From an uncultured Collinsella sp. (GTDB taxonomy: Bacteria > Actinomycetota > Coriobacteriia > Coriobacteriales > Coriobacteriaceae), in the NCBI GenBank assembly GCA_900545555.1, contig UQZI01000045.1:1-16705 (forward strand): a DNA stretch of 16,705 bases, in the 5' to 3' direction. Below are positions 6,992-14,006 of this stretch, in pieces. Each line of letters opens with the position of its first letter. The stretch's first letter is position 1. Both the position numbers and the translations under genes were made by a program. The notes beneath the pieces are model-generated. The model saw only the letters and a program-made list of their open reading frames with translations. It was not told the origin of the DNA and ran no database searches.

Positions 6992-7095
6992 GGCATGCCG
7001 TAAAACTAGGACATGCCATAAATTCCACCGCCATGACCAGGGCGTTGGATGCGCGTCAATCGGCAAAACAAAAAGGTAGATTATTAGGCATGTCC
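6992..7095. repeat. three copies of a GGNCATGCC motif in a convergent intergenic region
   Basis: GGGCATGCC lies near 6991-6999, GGACATGCC at 7009-7017, and its exact reverse complement GGCATGTCC at 7087-7095. The first two are also followed by similar bases (GTAAA/ATAAA). AAGGTAG near 7074 and CTACCTT near 7103 form another inverted pair. The region separates two convergent genes and probably forms the transcription end for both, but no classical terminator with a T-tract is present. Confidence 0.4.
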
Positions 7096-7111
7096 CAAAA
7101 ACCTACCTTGG

Positions 7112-7594
7112 TTAGTGCAGCAACTCGGTGAGGTTGCGTTTAAAGCGGGCGCGGTCTTCGCTGGTAAATGCTGCCGGACCGCGAGTGCGTCCGCCGGCGC
7201 GGCGTACCTTCTTTTCCTCGTGGCGAATAAACAGCTGCATATCGATAGTCGCCTTGTCGTACACGCGCCCGCGCACACCGATGGCGGCGGCATCGCGCCC
7301 GAGCACCATGCTCGCCAAGCCAATGTCCTGCGTCACGACCACGTCGCCCGCCTGCAGGCGTTCGACAATGGCAAAGTCGGCGCTGTCGGCGCCCACGCTC
7401 ACGTCGCGCGTCGTGACCCAAAAGCCGCGACGCGCGTGCTCGGCATCGCGCGGGTCGTCGCGGCGAATGTGCCGTTCCAGGTTTTGCGTGCTGTTGCCGG
7501 CGATAACAACGGCGACGCCCGCCCGCCGCGCGCAGTCAATCGACTCGCGCGTGACCGGGCAGGCGTCGGCATCAATAAAGAGCGTTCGCGGCAT
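7112..7594 (-). CDS. yaiI: YaiI/YqxD family protein (UPF0178, DUF188)
   Basis: A 160-aa soluble protein of the conserved UPF0178 family. The hallmark DADACPV motif is at residues 8-14, TQDIGLAS lies mid-protein, and the C-terminal signature GGRTRGPAAFTSEDRARF is intact; length is normal for the family. The biochemical role is unknown. The conserved acidic residues suggest a PIN-like nuclease fold, but that is family-level inference. Its ATG directly follows the TAG stop of the DUF308 gene with no intervening base, so translation is probably coupled and it has no independent ribosome site of note. Confidence 0.94.
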   Translation of the reverse strand: MPRTLFIDADACPVTRESIDCARRAGVAVVIAGNSTQNLERHIRRDDPRDAEHARRGFWVTTRDVSVGADSADFAIVERLQAGDVVVTQDIGLASMVLGRDAAAIGVRGRVYDKATIDMQLFIRHEEKKVRRAGGRTRGPAAFTSEDRARFKRNLTELLH

Positions 7595-8197
7595 CTAGTG
7601 CACCAGTTTGCCAAATTGAATAGCGCGAACAATCAGCGTTACGCCAAACACCAGCAGCGCGGCGCCGCTAAAGATGACGAGCATCTTGGCCGACCACAGC
7701 GGATAGATAAACACGAACATGCCGGCGATGATGGAAAGTGCGCCGCTCAGGATAGCGAGGGCGCGGTTGGACGAAAGCTCGGACTCCAGAATGGACATGA
7801 CACCTTCGACAATCCAGCCAAAGCCGGCCACGATAACCACCATCGTGGTGAGTGTCGCGGTCGAGAAGGCCTGGTTGCGCAGGATTATGACGCCGCCCAG
7901 GATAATGAGTAGGTTGGAGATGATGCTCGTCACGCGCCAGCCAGTGGGCAGCAGCGGCTCAAAAATGGCAGTGAACAGCCTGATGGCAGCGGTGATTACA
8001 AAGTAAAAACCCAGGACGGTCGTCAAAAAGACGAGGGACTTGGCGGGTGCAAAAAGCAGCGCGATGCCAGCAATGAGCGCCACGACGCCCGTGATGGCGT
8101 AGATCCAGCGCACGGCCTTGACGGCTTTGCCCGCCATGCTTTTCTCGTCAAATCCAAACTGGCTCGATTTTTGGTCATCGTTCTTAAAGATGCCCAT
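7595..8197 (-). CDS. HdeD-like DUF308 membrane protein
   Basis: A 200-aa protein with six hydrophobic segments, starting near residues 31, 55, 87, 115, 144 and 170, and a short hydrophilic N-terminus. The repeated pattern of paired helices with small residues (GVVALIAGIALLF, ILGGVIILR, ILSGALSIIAGMFVF) is that of the DUF308/HdeD family. HdeD of E. coli is linked to acid resistance, but most members have no known function, and no acid-stress genes are nearby. AAGGAGA before the ATG is a strong ribosome site. It is the first gene of a two-gene operon with yaiI. Confidence 0.9.
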   Translation of the reverse strand: MGIFKNDDQKSSQFGFDEKSMAGKAVKAVRWIYAITGVVALIAGIALLFAPAKSLVFLTTVLGFYFVITAAIRLFTAIFEPLLPTGWRVTSIISNLLIILGGVIILRNQAFSTATLTTMVVIVAGFGWIVEGVMSILESELSSNRALAILSGALSIIAGMFVFIYPLWSAKMLVIFSGAALLVFGVTLIVRAIQFGKLVH

Positions 8198-8385
8198 AAT
8201 GTCTCCTTTCCGTGCGGCGTAAGCCTTGATCGTTACAACCAGTATCGCCTAAAGGCGCTGGCGTATGGGTCGGGGAGGGCGAAACGTAACCCAAAGGCCC
8301 TGAATTGTTTCCGTTGTTCCCCACGTCGCGATTTTCTATTCAACAGGTGTAGAACATTGCAGCCCTGTTCGTTATTGCCTACGTT

Positions 8386-8404
8386 TTAGGTTAGATTTTC
8401 CTAA
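8386..8404. promoter_or_regulatory. IdeR/DtxR-like box before the nitroreductase gene
   Basis: A 19-base sequence starts TTAGGTTAG and ends CCTAA. It agrees with 15 of 19 positions of the actinobacterial iron-box consensus (TTAGGTTAG-N5-CCTAA frame) and keeps both outer half-sites. It lies 28 bases before the nitroreductase ATG, where a bound repressor would block transcription. Iron control is inferred. Confidence 0.45.
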
Positions 8405-8432
8405 GGACAATTGGCTTGTATTGGGGGTCCCT

Positions 8433-9104
8433 ATGAACGAAGCAGTTCCCGAGGCGCCGGTAAGCGCTGAGTCGATGGCGAAGCAAGGTTGCGAAAAGCT
8501 CGGCCTGGACACGTTTGACGCGCTGGTCCGCCGCGCCCGCACGTGCCGCCGTTTTGACGAGTCCATGCGCGTGCCGCGCGAGTTTTTGCTCGAGCTGGCG
8601 GAGCTGGCGCACCTGACCCCGTGTGGTGCCAATGCTCAGCGTCTTCGTCTTCATGTGGTGAGCGGTGCCGAGGATTGCGCGCGTGTATTTGACGAGCTCG
8701 CATGGGCCGGCGCACTTAAGGATTGGCCGGGTCCTGCCGAGGGTGAGCGCCCGACCGGCTACATCGCGATTCTGGCCGAGCGCGCCGTTCCGGGCAAGCC
8801 TGTCGCTCCCATTACTGAGGTCGACACGGGCATTGCCGCACAGACGATGATGCTCGCCGCCCGCAGCGCCACGCCCGAGGTGGCAGCCTGCATGTTCAAG
8901 GCCTTTACGCCCCATGCGATCGATGCCATGGGGCTCGATAACGACAAGTATGAGCTCAAGCTGATCATGGCGTTTGGCATTCCGGCCGAGACACAGGTGA
9001 TCGATGCGATCGATTCCAACCCCGACGGCTCCATCAATTATTGGCGCGACGAAGCGCGGGTGCACCACGTACCCAAGCGTCCGCTTGCCGACGTGCTGCT
9101 GTAG
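8433..9104 (+). CDS. nitroreductase-family flavoprotein
   Basis: A 223-aa FMN-dependent oxidoreductase of the nitroreductase superfamily, expected to be a cytoplasmic dimer using NAD(P)H. The N-terminal RRARTCRRFDE (about 28-38) and the LTPCGANAQRLRLHVV segment (about 56-71) form the FMN-binding start of the fold. The GIAAQTMMLAARS helix and FGIPAETQ follow, and the C-terminal HHVPKRPLADVLL is typical of a clostridial/actinobacterial subgroup. The natural substrate is unknown. The ATG at 8433 is preferred over an in-frame TTG at 8421 because GGGGGT lies just before it. The gene is preceded by an iron-box-like sequence and followed by a REP-like hairpin; it may be monocistronic or read through into the phosphatases. 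Confidence 0.9.
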   Translation: MNEAVPEAPVSAESMAKQGCEKLGLDTFDALVRRARTCRRFDESMRVPREFLLELAELAHLTPCGANAQRLRLHVVSGAEDCARVFDELAWAGALKDWPGPAEGERPTGYIAILAERAVPGKPVAPITEVDTGIAAQTMMLAARSATPEVAACMFKAFTPHAIDAMGLDNDKYELKLIMAFGIPAETQVIDAIDSNPDGSINYWRDEARVHHVPKRPLADVLL

Positions 9105-9139
9105 TTGTGCGTCGTTGCGGTGCAATCCGGCGGCAAAAT

Positions 9140-9170
9140 CACCACAAAGGCTCCTGTCCCCTTTGTGGTG
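9140..9170. repeat. REP-like palindrome with GGGGACAGG core
   Basis: CACCACAAAGG (9140-9150) pairs perfectly with CCTTTGTGGTG (9160-9170) around a 9-base loop. Read on the minus strand the centre is GGGGACAGG, a core I associate with REP-type palindromes in many genomes. It sits between the nitroreductase stop and the first phosphatase start, and could stabilise or end the upstream transcript. On the minus strand it is followed by ATTTTG. Confidence 0.5.
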
Positions 9171-9187
9171 GTACGAGGGGAGGGTGT

Positions 9188-9730
9188 GTGGCAGATCTGT
9201 ATTTGGTGCGGCATGGGCAGACTGAGCTCAATGTGCAGAGCATTTTGCAGGGCTGGCACGATTCGCCGCTTACGGCGCGCGGGCGCGAGCAGGCGCTGAC
9301 GGCGCGTACGGCGTTTGCGGCGCGTGGCGTGGCCTTTGATCGTGTGTATTCCTCGCCGTTGGGCCGGGCGCGGCATACGGCCGAGCTTATCGTTGGCGAG
9401 GGCCGTTCCATTGAGCTGGTCGATGACCTGCGTGAGTGGCATTTTGGCTCGCTGGAGGGCACATCAAATCGCGAGATGCCGCCGCAGCCCTGGGGCGATT
9501 ATCCGGTGGCCTTTGGCGGCGAGTCGGAAGTGCAGCTTCAGTCGCGCATGGTCGCGGCGCTGTCCCGCATCATGGCCAGGCCGCAGCACGACTGCGTGCT
9601 GGCGGTTTCCCACGGCTCAGCCTGCCAGGAGTTTCTTGAGTATGTGACTGGCGGGGGAGAGCTGCCCGACAACGGTGCCGTGCTTCATTTTGGCTATTGC
9701 GATGGGGCGTTTTCGCTCTTGGGTTGGTAA
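9188..9730 (+). CDS. histidine phosphatase (phosphoglycerate mutase-like), copy 1
   Basis: A 180-aa member of branch 1 of the histidine phosphatase superfamily, which removes phosphate through a phospho-histidine. The catalytic RHG is at residues 8-10 (VRHGQTELN). SPLTARG, the SSPLGRARHTAE block, the acid residue in LREWHFGSLEG and the second catalytic His in VSHGSA all follow in order. The start is GTG at 9188, preceded by GGGGAGG; an upstream in-frame ATG would overlap the nitroreductase gene and add residues outside the family. Length fits a small-molecule phosphatase (PhoE/CobC-like) rather than glycolytic mutase. No cobalamin genes are near, so the substrate is open. A homologue follows 17 bases downstream. 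Confidence 0.92.
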   Translation: MADLYLVRHGQTELNVQSILQGWHDSPLTARGREQALTARTAFAARGVAFDRVYSSPLGRARHTAELIVGEGRSIELVDDLREWHFGSLEGTSNREMPPQPWGDYPVAFGGESEVQLQSRMVAALSRIMARPQHDCVLAVSHGSACQEFLEYVTGGGELPDNGAVLHFGYCDGAFSLLGW

Positions 9731-9747
9731 CGAACGAAAGGACCCCT

Positions 9748-10383
9748 ATGAATAAAGATCTGTATCTGGTCCGTCATGGACAGACGATATTCAACCTTAA
9801 GCGTATCATTCAGGGGTGGAGTGACTCGCCGCTCACACAGCTGGGCTGCGATCAGGCGGCGCGTGCCGGCATGTTCTTGCGTGCGCGCGGCATTGAGCCC
9901 GACCACGCCTACACCTCTACGCTGCACCGCACCGAACAGACCATCGCCAACCTGTGGTCGGGCATGACGTACGAGCGCCTGGACGGTCTGCGCGAGTGGT
10001 TCTTTGGCGACTTTGAGGCCGAGCGCGTGATGCTTATGCCCGAGCGCCCGTGGCGCGATTTCTATCGCCAGTTTGGCGGTGAGGGCCAGATGCAGGTGCG
10101 CGAGCGCATGGTGACGACGCTGACCGATCTTATGCGACGCCCGGACCATTCGTGCGTGCTCGCGGTGAGCCACGGGTCGGCCATCAAGGAGTTTTTGGAT
10201 CACGTGAAGGGCACGGAGGCCGACGAGCGCGAGCGCGTGCCGGGCAACTGCTCGGTGCTGCATTTCGTGTTTGACGATACGACCGATACGTTTGAACTGG
10301 TTGAGATCTTTACGCAGGAAGACTACGCGCGCGAGCTGGGGCTTGAGCCGCTCGTGGCTGCCGCGGGTCCGCAGCGCGGGTAG
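9748..10383 (+). CDS. histidine phosphatase (phosphoglycerate mutase-like), copy 2
   Basis: A 211-aa branch-1 histidine phosphatase, clearly homologous to the preceding gene along its length: VRHGQTIFN (RHG at 9-11), a QGWSDSPLT segment close to QGWHDSPLT of copy 1, LREWFFGDFE, and VSHGSAIKEFLDHV. It differs by an ATEADERERV-like insertion before the last strand and a C-terminal tail of about 25 residues that copy 1 lacks. AAAGGA precedes the ATG, and the 17-base gap to copy 1 indicates co-transcription. The pair looks like an old tandem duplication whose copies have diverged, perhaps in substrate. Transcription ends at the strong hairpin 47 bases downstream. Confidence 0.92.
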   Translation: MNKDLYLVRHGQTIFNLKRIIQGWSDSPLTQLGCDQAARAGMFLRARGIEPDHAYTSTLHRTEQTIANLWSGMTYERLDGLREWFFGDFEAERVMLMPERPWRDFYRQFGGEGQMQVRERMVTTLTDLMRRPDHSCVLAVSHGSAIKEFLDHVKGTEADERERVPGNCSVLHFVFDDTTDTFELVEIFTQEDYARELGLEPLVAAAGPQRG

Positions 10384-10429
10384 TTTGGGCGTGGCGGTGC
10401 GGGTCGCCGACTTACTTCTCGACGCAAAA

Positions 10430-10466
10430 GGGGCGGAGATGCATGTACCTGCTGCATCTCCGCCCC
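10430..10466. terminator. strong bidirectional terminator
   Basis: A perfect 14-bp GC-rich stem (10430-10443 with 10453-10466, 9-base loop) lies between convergent genes. It is followed on the plus strand by CTGTTTGTTG and on the minus strand by CTTTTGCG, so it can end the phosphatase transcript and the peptidase-DUF1015 transcript. Confidence 0.85.
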
Positions 10467-10511
10467 CTGTTTGTTGAGCTGCCGATTTTTGTGCTGGGCG
10501 GTCTGGTCTTG

Positions 10512-11195
10512 CTAGAACCGCGCGACCTGGTGCGTGAGCAGACCTGTCGGAACTTGCGGCGCGGCGCCGCTGACCTGCGCGGCGGGGAAGAGCACGGCAA
10601 CGGTAAAGTTGAACGGCTCCTTGCCGGTGTACGTTCCGGCGGCACGGGCCTCATCGGCCAGCAGCTGCGACGCCCCGGTCAGAGCGGCGGCGTAGGCGGG
10701 GTCGTCGGTCAGTGCCGGCTCCGGTGCTTGGTCGAGCATAGCGCGGATGGCCCCGACGGCGTCCTCGCGCTTGACCTCCCACGCGCGGTGCGTAATGCCC
10801 GCGGGGTCGGTGACGGCGTAGAGCGACGCGCCCTCTTTGGCGGCGCCCAGGATGATATCCATGACGGGCGAGGCCTCGTAGGCGAGCGACACGGGGCGCG
10901 GCTGCACCTTGAGCTCGGCGATCGCGCGCGCGGCGGCGGCCACGTCGGCGCTGGCATCGCCCTTGCCGTCCGCAAGTACACTCGTCGGGCAGATCGCCAC
11001 GACACCCGTCACGCGTCCCGGCTCGCCCGAGCATTCGTACACGTAATACGCCGCACCCGGGTCCTTGAGCATCAGGCCATCGGCAAGGGCTCCGCGCAGA
11101 GCATCGTTGCCGCTCAGGATGCTGCCCATTGCAGGCAGCGCCTCGAGTACGCGGTCCTGAGCCGGGCGGATGCAGGGAAACGGAAGTGCTTTCAT
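10512..11195 (-). CDS. shortened DUF1015-family protein
   Basis: This 227-aa protein matches the DUF1015 family (COG4198) in pieces: FPCIRPAQDRV at the start, KDPGAAYYVYECSGEPGRVTGVVAI (about 44-68), RPVSLAYE, then SLYAVTDPAGITHRAWEV with the H-x-x-W motif, and FNFTVAVLFPAAQ near the end. Ordinary members are about 400 residues; this one stops soon after the VAVLFP segment, and the ADGHHR motif that usually precedes it is absent. No remnant of the missing half lies downstream, where a terminator follows within 50 bases. DUF1015 genes are commonly neighbours of serC/serA in Firmicutes, and serC-serA lie 3 kb away here, which supports the call. The function is unknown. The gene follows the M20 peptidase by 39 bases, with AGGA before its ATG. 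Confidence 0.7.
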   Translation of the reverse strand: MKALPFPCIRPAQDRVLEALPAMGSILSGNDALRGALADGLMLKDPGAAYYVYECSGEPGRVTGVVAICPTSVLADGKGDASADVAAAARAIAELKVQPRPVSLAYEASPVMDIILGAAKEGASLYAVTDPAGITHRAWEVKREDAVGAIRAMLDQAPEPALTDDPAYAAALTGASQLLADEARAAGTYTGKEPFNFTVAVLFPAAQVSGAAPQVPTGLLTHQVARF

Positions 11196-11234
11196 GGGCG
11201 GTCCTAACGCACGAGTCGGTTTGTTCGCGGCTTA

Positions 11235-12455
11235 TTATGCCCCAACTTGGCCGCTCGCGTCCCAGAGCACGTTATCGGCGAGCGCGATTAGCACCTGCTG
11301 ACAACGAACGATATCGGCATGGGGCACATATTCGTTGGGCTTGTGTGCGAGCGCGAGCGACCCGGGACCGTAGCTCATGCAATTGCGGTTGCCTGTCTTG
11401 CCGGCAATGACGGCGGTGTCGGTGTAGCCGGTAAAGAAGCCGACGGCCGTGCCCGTGCCCGTCACATCGTCTGCTGCGCACTTGAGCGCAGCTAGAAGGG
11501 GAGAGGCCGGATCGCGCTCGATGGCGGGGCGGTCGCCTGTCACGGTATAGCTTCCATGGCAGCCTGGGACCGCGGCTTCGGCGGCGACAATGGCCTGCTC
11601 TACCATGCGCGTCGCGGCGGCCGTATCGGTCGGCGGGGTCAGGCGCATATCGACCCAGACCTTAGCGTGGTCGGGCACGACATAGGGACGGTAGCCACCC
11701 TCGATCTGTCCAAACGTGATGGTCGATGGCCCCAGCTCCTCATGTAAAGGCAGCGTCGCAAACGTGCGACGAAGCGAGCACACGACCTCGGCTATGGCGG
11801 CGACGGCGTCGGCGCCCTTCCAAGGCTGGCTTGCATGAGCCGTGACGCCGGCCATCTCGATCTCGAACCACGTGCGACCCTTGTGCGCCACCTGGATCTG
11901 CCCGTCGGTGGGCTCGGTGTCCAGCACCCATTCGCGCGAGCCGACCCAGCCAGCATCGATCGCGGCCTCTGAGCCGCGCATGAAGTCTTCCTCGTCGACC
12001 GAGCAGATGAGCGAAAAGCCGCGGCGTGGCAGCGCGCCATCCGCCGCCACGCGCTCGAGCGTATGGATCAGTGCGGCAATAGCGCAGGCCAGGCCACCCT
12101 TCATATCGCAGGCACCGCGGCCATAGAGTTTATCGTCGCGCACAACCGCCCCAAGCGGTTCGATGTCTGCGTCCCAGCCATCGCCCAAGGTGACGGTATC
12201 CATGTGGCAGATATAGATCAGCCGCGGCTCGTCGCTTTGGCCCGGCACGGTGACTTTAAGGTTGCGGCGCCCGGGCAGCACTTCGAGCTCCTCAATCTGC
12301 ACGGCATCGAGCGCAGAACTATCAAGTTGTGCCAGCTGCTGCTCAATGAGCCTCTTAATGAAGCGCTCGATCTCGTCCTCATACGCGCCCGGGTCTGAGC
12401 TGTCGATCCGCACGAGTCCTTGCGTAAGCCGCCAGGCAAAGTCCTCATCAACCAT
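11235..12455 (-). CDS. M20-family metallopeptidase (ArgE/DapE/carboxypeptidase G2-like)
   Basis: A 406-aa cytoplasmic zinc amidohydrolase of the M20 family. Visible ligands and catalytic residues occur in order: CHMDTV (His and Asp, about residues 83-87), GRGACDMKGG (bridging Asp), CSVDEED (general-base Glu and Zn Glu), DTEP, and the C-terminal HKPNEYVPHADI with the last Zn His. The dimerisation domain begins near TAHASQPWKGADA. ArgE, DapE and peptidase members share these motifs, and no arginine or lysine genes are adjacent, so the substrate is unresolved; an N-acyl amino acid or dipeptide is likely. The ATG at 12455 has GTGAGG six bases before it and is preferred over the ATG at 12485. The gene is divergent from the nuclease-like gene at 12610 and is followed by the DUF1015 gene. 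Confidence 0.92.
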   Translation of the reverse strand: MVDEDFAWRLTQGLVRIDSSDPGAYEDEIERFIKRLIEQQLAQLDSSALDAVQIEELEVLPGRRNLKVTVPGQSDEPRLIYICHMDTVTLGDGWDADIEPLGAVVRDDKLYGRGACDMKGGLACAIAALIHTLERVAADGALPRRGFSLICSVDEEDFMRGSEAAIDAGWVGSREWVLDTEPTDGQIQVAHKGRTWFEIEMAGVTAHASQPWKGADAVAAIAEVVCSLRRTFATLPLHEELGPSTITFGQIEGGYRPYVVPDHAKVWVDMRLTPPTDTAAATRMVEQAIVAAEAAVPGCHGSYTVTGDRPAIERDPASPLLAALKCAADDVTGTGTAVGFFTGYTDTAVIAGKTGNRNCMSYGPGSLALAHKPNEYVPHADIVRCQQVLIALADNVLWDASGQVGA

Positions 12456-12609
12456 ATGCAACCTCACAATCAGTTTGCTTTCCAAACCGATTGTAAGCCT
12501 CCTGAGAGATCCGCGACGTGGGCGTGGCAGTATTTACCGTTCGCAGGCCGAGCCAGTGCGTTTGCCGTCCGAGCGGGTTCACAAGCGACGCAGCGGGTAC
12601 GTACCCTTC

Positions 12610-13659
12610 ATGGACGACATGCTGTGCGACATATCTGCCTTTCGGTATCACCGGATACCTCCACAGGTCTTGGCAATAATGCCGGACCTGCCCGATTCTG
12701 CGGACGATCCGCGCAGGGAGCACCTATGTGAGCATCCGCTCGTCACGCATTTCCTGGGCACCCCGTTACACGTGTTGGCGCAGGGCAGCTGCGGACGTAA
12801 GGGCGATCGCATTGTCAGGCATGTTTGGAACGGGGAGAGGCCGTTTGATTCCATGCGACAGACAGAGTTTGGCCTCGATGTCGCGTCCCCGCTCTTTACC
12901 CTGCTGACCCTGGCTTCCTCGGTCTCAAACGAGCGTTTAATCATGTGCATGTATGAGATGTGCGGCACCTTTGCCGTGTGCAAGATTGCGCCTCAGGTAA
13001 AGTCGGCACTTGTGCAGGCATATGGGGACCGGTGGGGTGACGCACGGTTGGGTTGGGAAAATGTAAAGGATGTCTCGGGGAATCCAACGGACCTGTGGAA
13101 ACGACCGCCCTTGATCGAGTTCTCTGAACTTACAGAGTACGTCGATAAGGTCCGGGGGCTCCGCGGCGCTAAATCGTTCACACGTGCCGCGAAGTGCATT
13201 AGGGGGGTGGCGGCATCGCCGCTCGAGGTCCAGGCTTCGATGCTGTTTGGCCTTACGAGGTTGCGCGGCGGCGAAGGGCTGCGCCTTACCAATAACGTCG
13301 AGATTCGCTTGACGCGCAGCGCCCGCCTGATTTCGGGGCTTGATAGGCGCTATGCCGATATCCTGCTGGCAAATAAGGACGGCAGCCGAGAGTGTCTGGT
13401 TGAATGCCAGGGTAAAGCCATTCACGGATCCATTGAATCCAAGATTTCGGACTCCGATCGAACGACGGCGCTGCAAGCGATGGGATATCCCGTCATTCTG
13501 ATGACCTATGGTCAGCTGGCCGACTCCGATGCCTTCCGCGTGGTGATGGAGCTCATCATGGCCTATCTCGATGTGCCGCTGAAAGACAAGACGCCGCGAC
13601 AGCAGGAGCTCGAACGGCGGCTTCGTGAGGAGATTTTTATCGATTGGGCAGGAATGTAG
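12610..13659 (+). CDS. uncharacterised protein with predicted DUF559/Vsr-like nuclease fold (paralogue 2)
   Basis: A 349-aa protein of unrecognised name that shares the architecture of the protein at 3211-4401. Near the start is CDISAFRYHRIPPQV, corresponding to the SHTTA segment of paralogue 1. SPLEVQASMLFGL (203-215) matches SPMETAFVMMLTL, followed in both by a GGxGL segment. Then come YADILL (Asp250), LVECQGK (Glu265) and TTALQAMGYPVILMTYGQLADSDAF, which lines up with KNALASMGYGIITVSRYSFMHASAF. The Asp-Glu gap is four residues longer than in paralogue 1, and the residue after Glu-x is Gln, with Lys269 nearby, so the active site differs. There is no good Shine-Dalgarno; the ATG at 12610 is chosen because the family N-terminus follows, and a start further upstream is possible. 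It stands alone, divergent from the M20 gene. Confidence 0.7.
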   Translation: MDDMLCDISAFRYHRIPPQVLAIMPDLPDSADDPRREHLCEHPLVTHFLGTPLHVLAQGSCGRKGDRIVRHVWNGERPFDSMRQTEFGLDVASPLFTLLTLASSVSNERLIMCMYEMCGTFAVCKIAPQVKSALVQAYGDRWGDARLGWENVKDVSGNPTDLWKRPPLIEFSELTEYVDKVRGLRGAKSFTRAAKCIRGVAASPLEVQASMLFGLTRLRGGEGLRLTNNVEIRLTRSARLISGLDRRYADILLANKDGSRECLVECQGKAIHGSIESKISDSDRTTALQAMGYPVILMTYGQLADSDAFRVVMELIMAYLDVPLKDKTPRQQELERRLREEIFIDWAGM

Positions 13660-13686
13660 CCGCGCGGGTGGAAAACGGTCGCGCGG
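13660..13686 (+). terminator. hairpin directly after the nuclease-like gene
   Basis: CCGCGCG (13660-13666) pairs with CGCGCGG (13680-13686) over a 13-base loop, beginning one base after the stop codon, with GAGTTTTGG shortly downstream. It is a plausible rho-independent terminator, though the T-run starts six bases after the stem. Confidence 0.45.
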
Positions 13687-13936
13687 ACTAGAGTTTTGGT
13701 CACAAAAAGACTTATATTTCGCCTTGGAGGGGCCTTAAAAATGCTATCTAGAATAAGTTGTTTCGGAAAATGGACAGTCAACTTACATTCGGCACATAGA
13801 GATCGATTTTTACCTACTAAAGTCCCTGATAAAGCTGTTTATCAAAGCGGGTGTGCTTAGCGACTTGAGCCTCACTATCGATTATCTGAAAAAACTTGTT
13901 CTGGGTATCATTTTAAAGTCGTCCGGAGCAACAAAA
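13687..13936. other. non-coding AT-rich intergenic region
   Basis: About 250 bases between convergent genes, much richer in A and T than the flanking coding DNA. I see no open frame with a ribosome site. AAGTTG and CAACTT form a loose inverted pair about 13758-13786. It may be a relic of transferred DNA linked to the adjacent nuclease-like gene, but nothing identifies it. Confidence 0.4.
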
Positions 13937-13967
13937 TCGGCCCCCGTTTCGTGAAAACGGGGGCCGA
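13937..13967 (-). terminator. rho-independent terminator of the serC-serA operon
   Basis: A perfect 13-bp stem (13937-13949 with 13955-13967, 5-base loop) with a run of five G:C pairs; on the minus strand it is followed by ATTTTGTTG. It lies 40 bases past the serA stop codon. Confidence 0.88.
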
Positions 13968-14006
13968 ATGGGCTTCATGGCCTGCCTGGCAGGCTTGGCA
14001 CCGGCG

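Noticed and set aside
6185..7066. 293-codon open frame on the minus strand
   Set aside because: It is antisense to the metal exporter; its hydrophobic valine-rich stretch is only the complement of the His-rich loop.
8391..9125. 244-codon open frame on the minus strand
   Set aside because: It is antisense to the nitroreductase, which has family motifs and a ribosome site.
9041..9187. Upstream ATG start for the first histidine phosphatase
   Set aside because: It would overlap the nitroreductase end and the hairpin, and add about 49 residues before the family N-terminus. GTG at 9188 has a good ribosome site.
12250..12609. Upstream start for the second nuclease-like protein
   Set aside because: The extension would be antisense to the M20 gene and has no family sequence. 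The family N-terminus begins just after the ATG at 12610.
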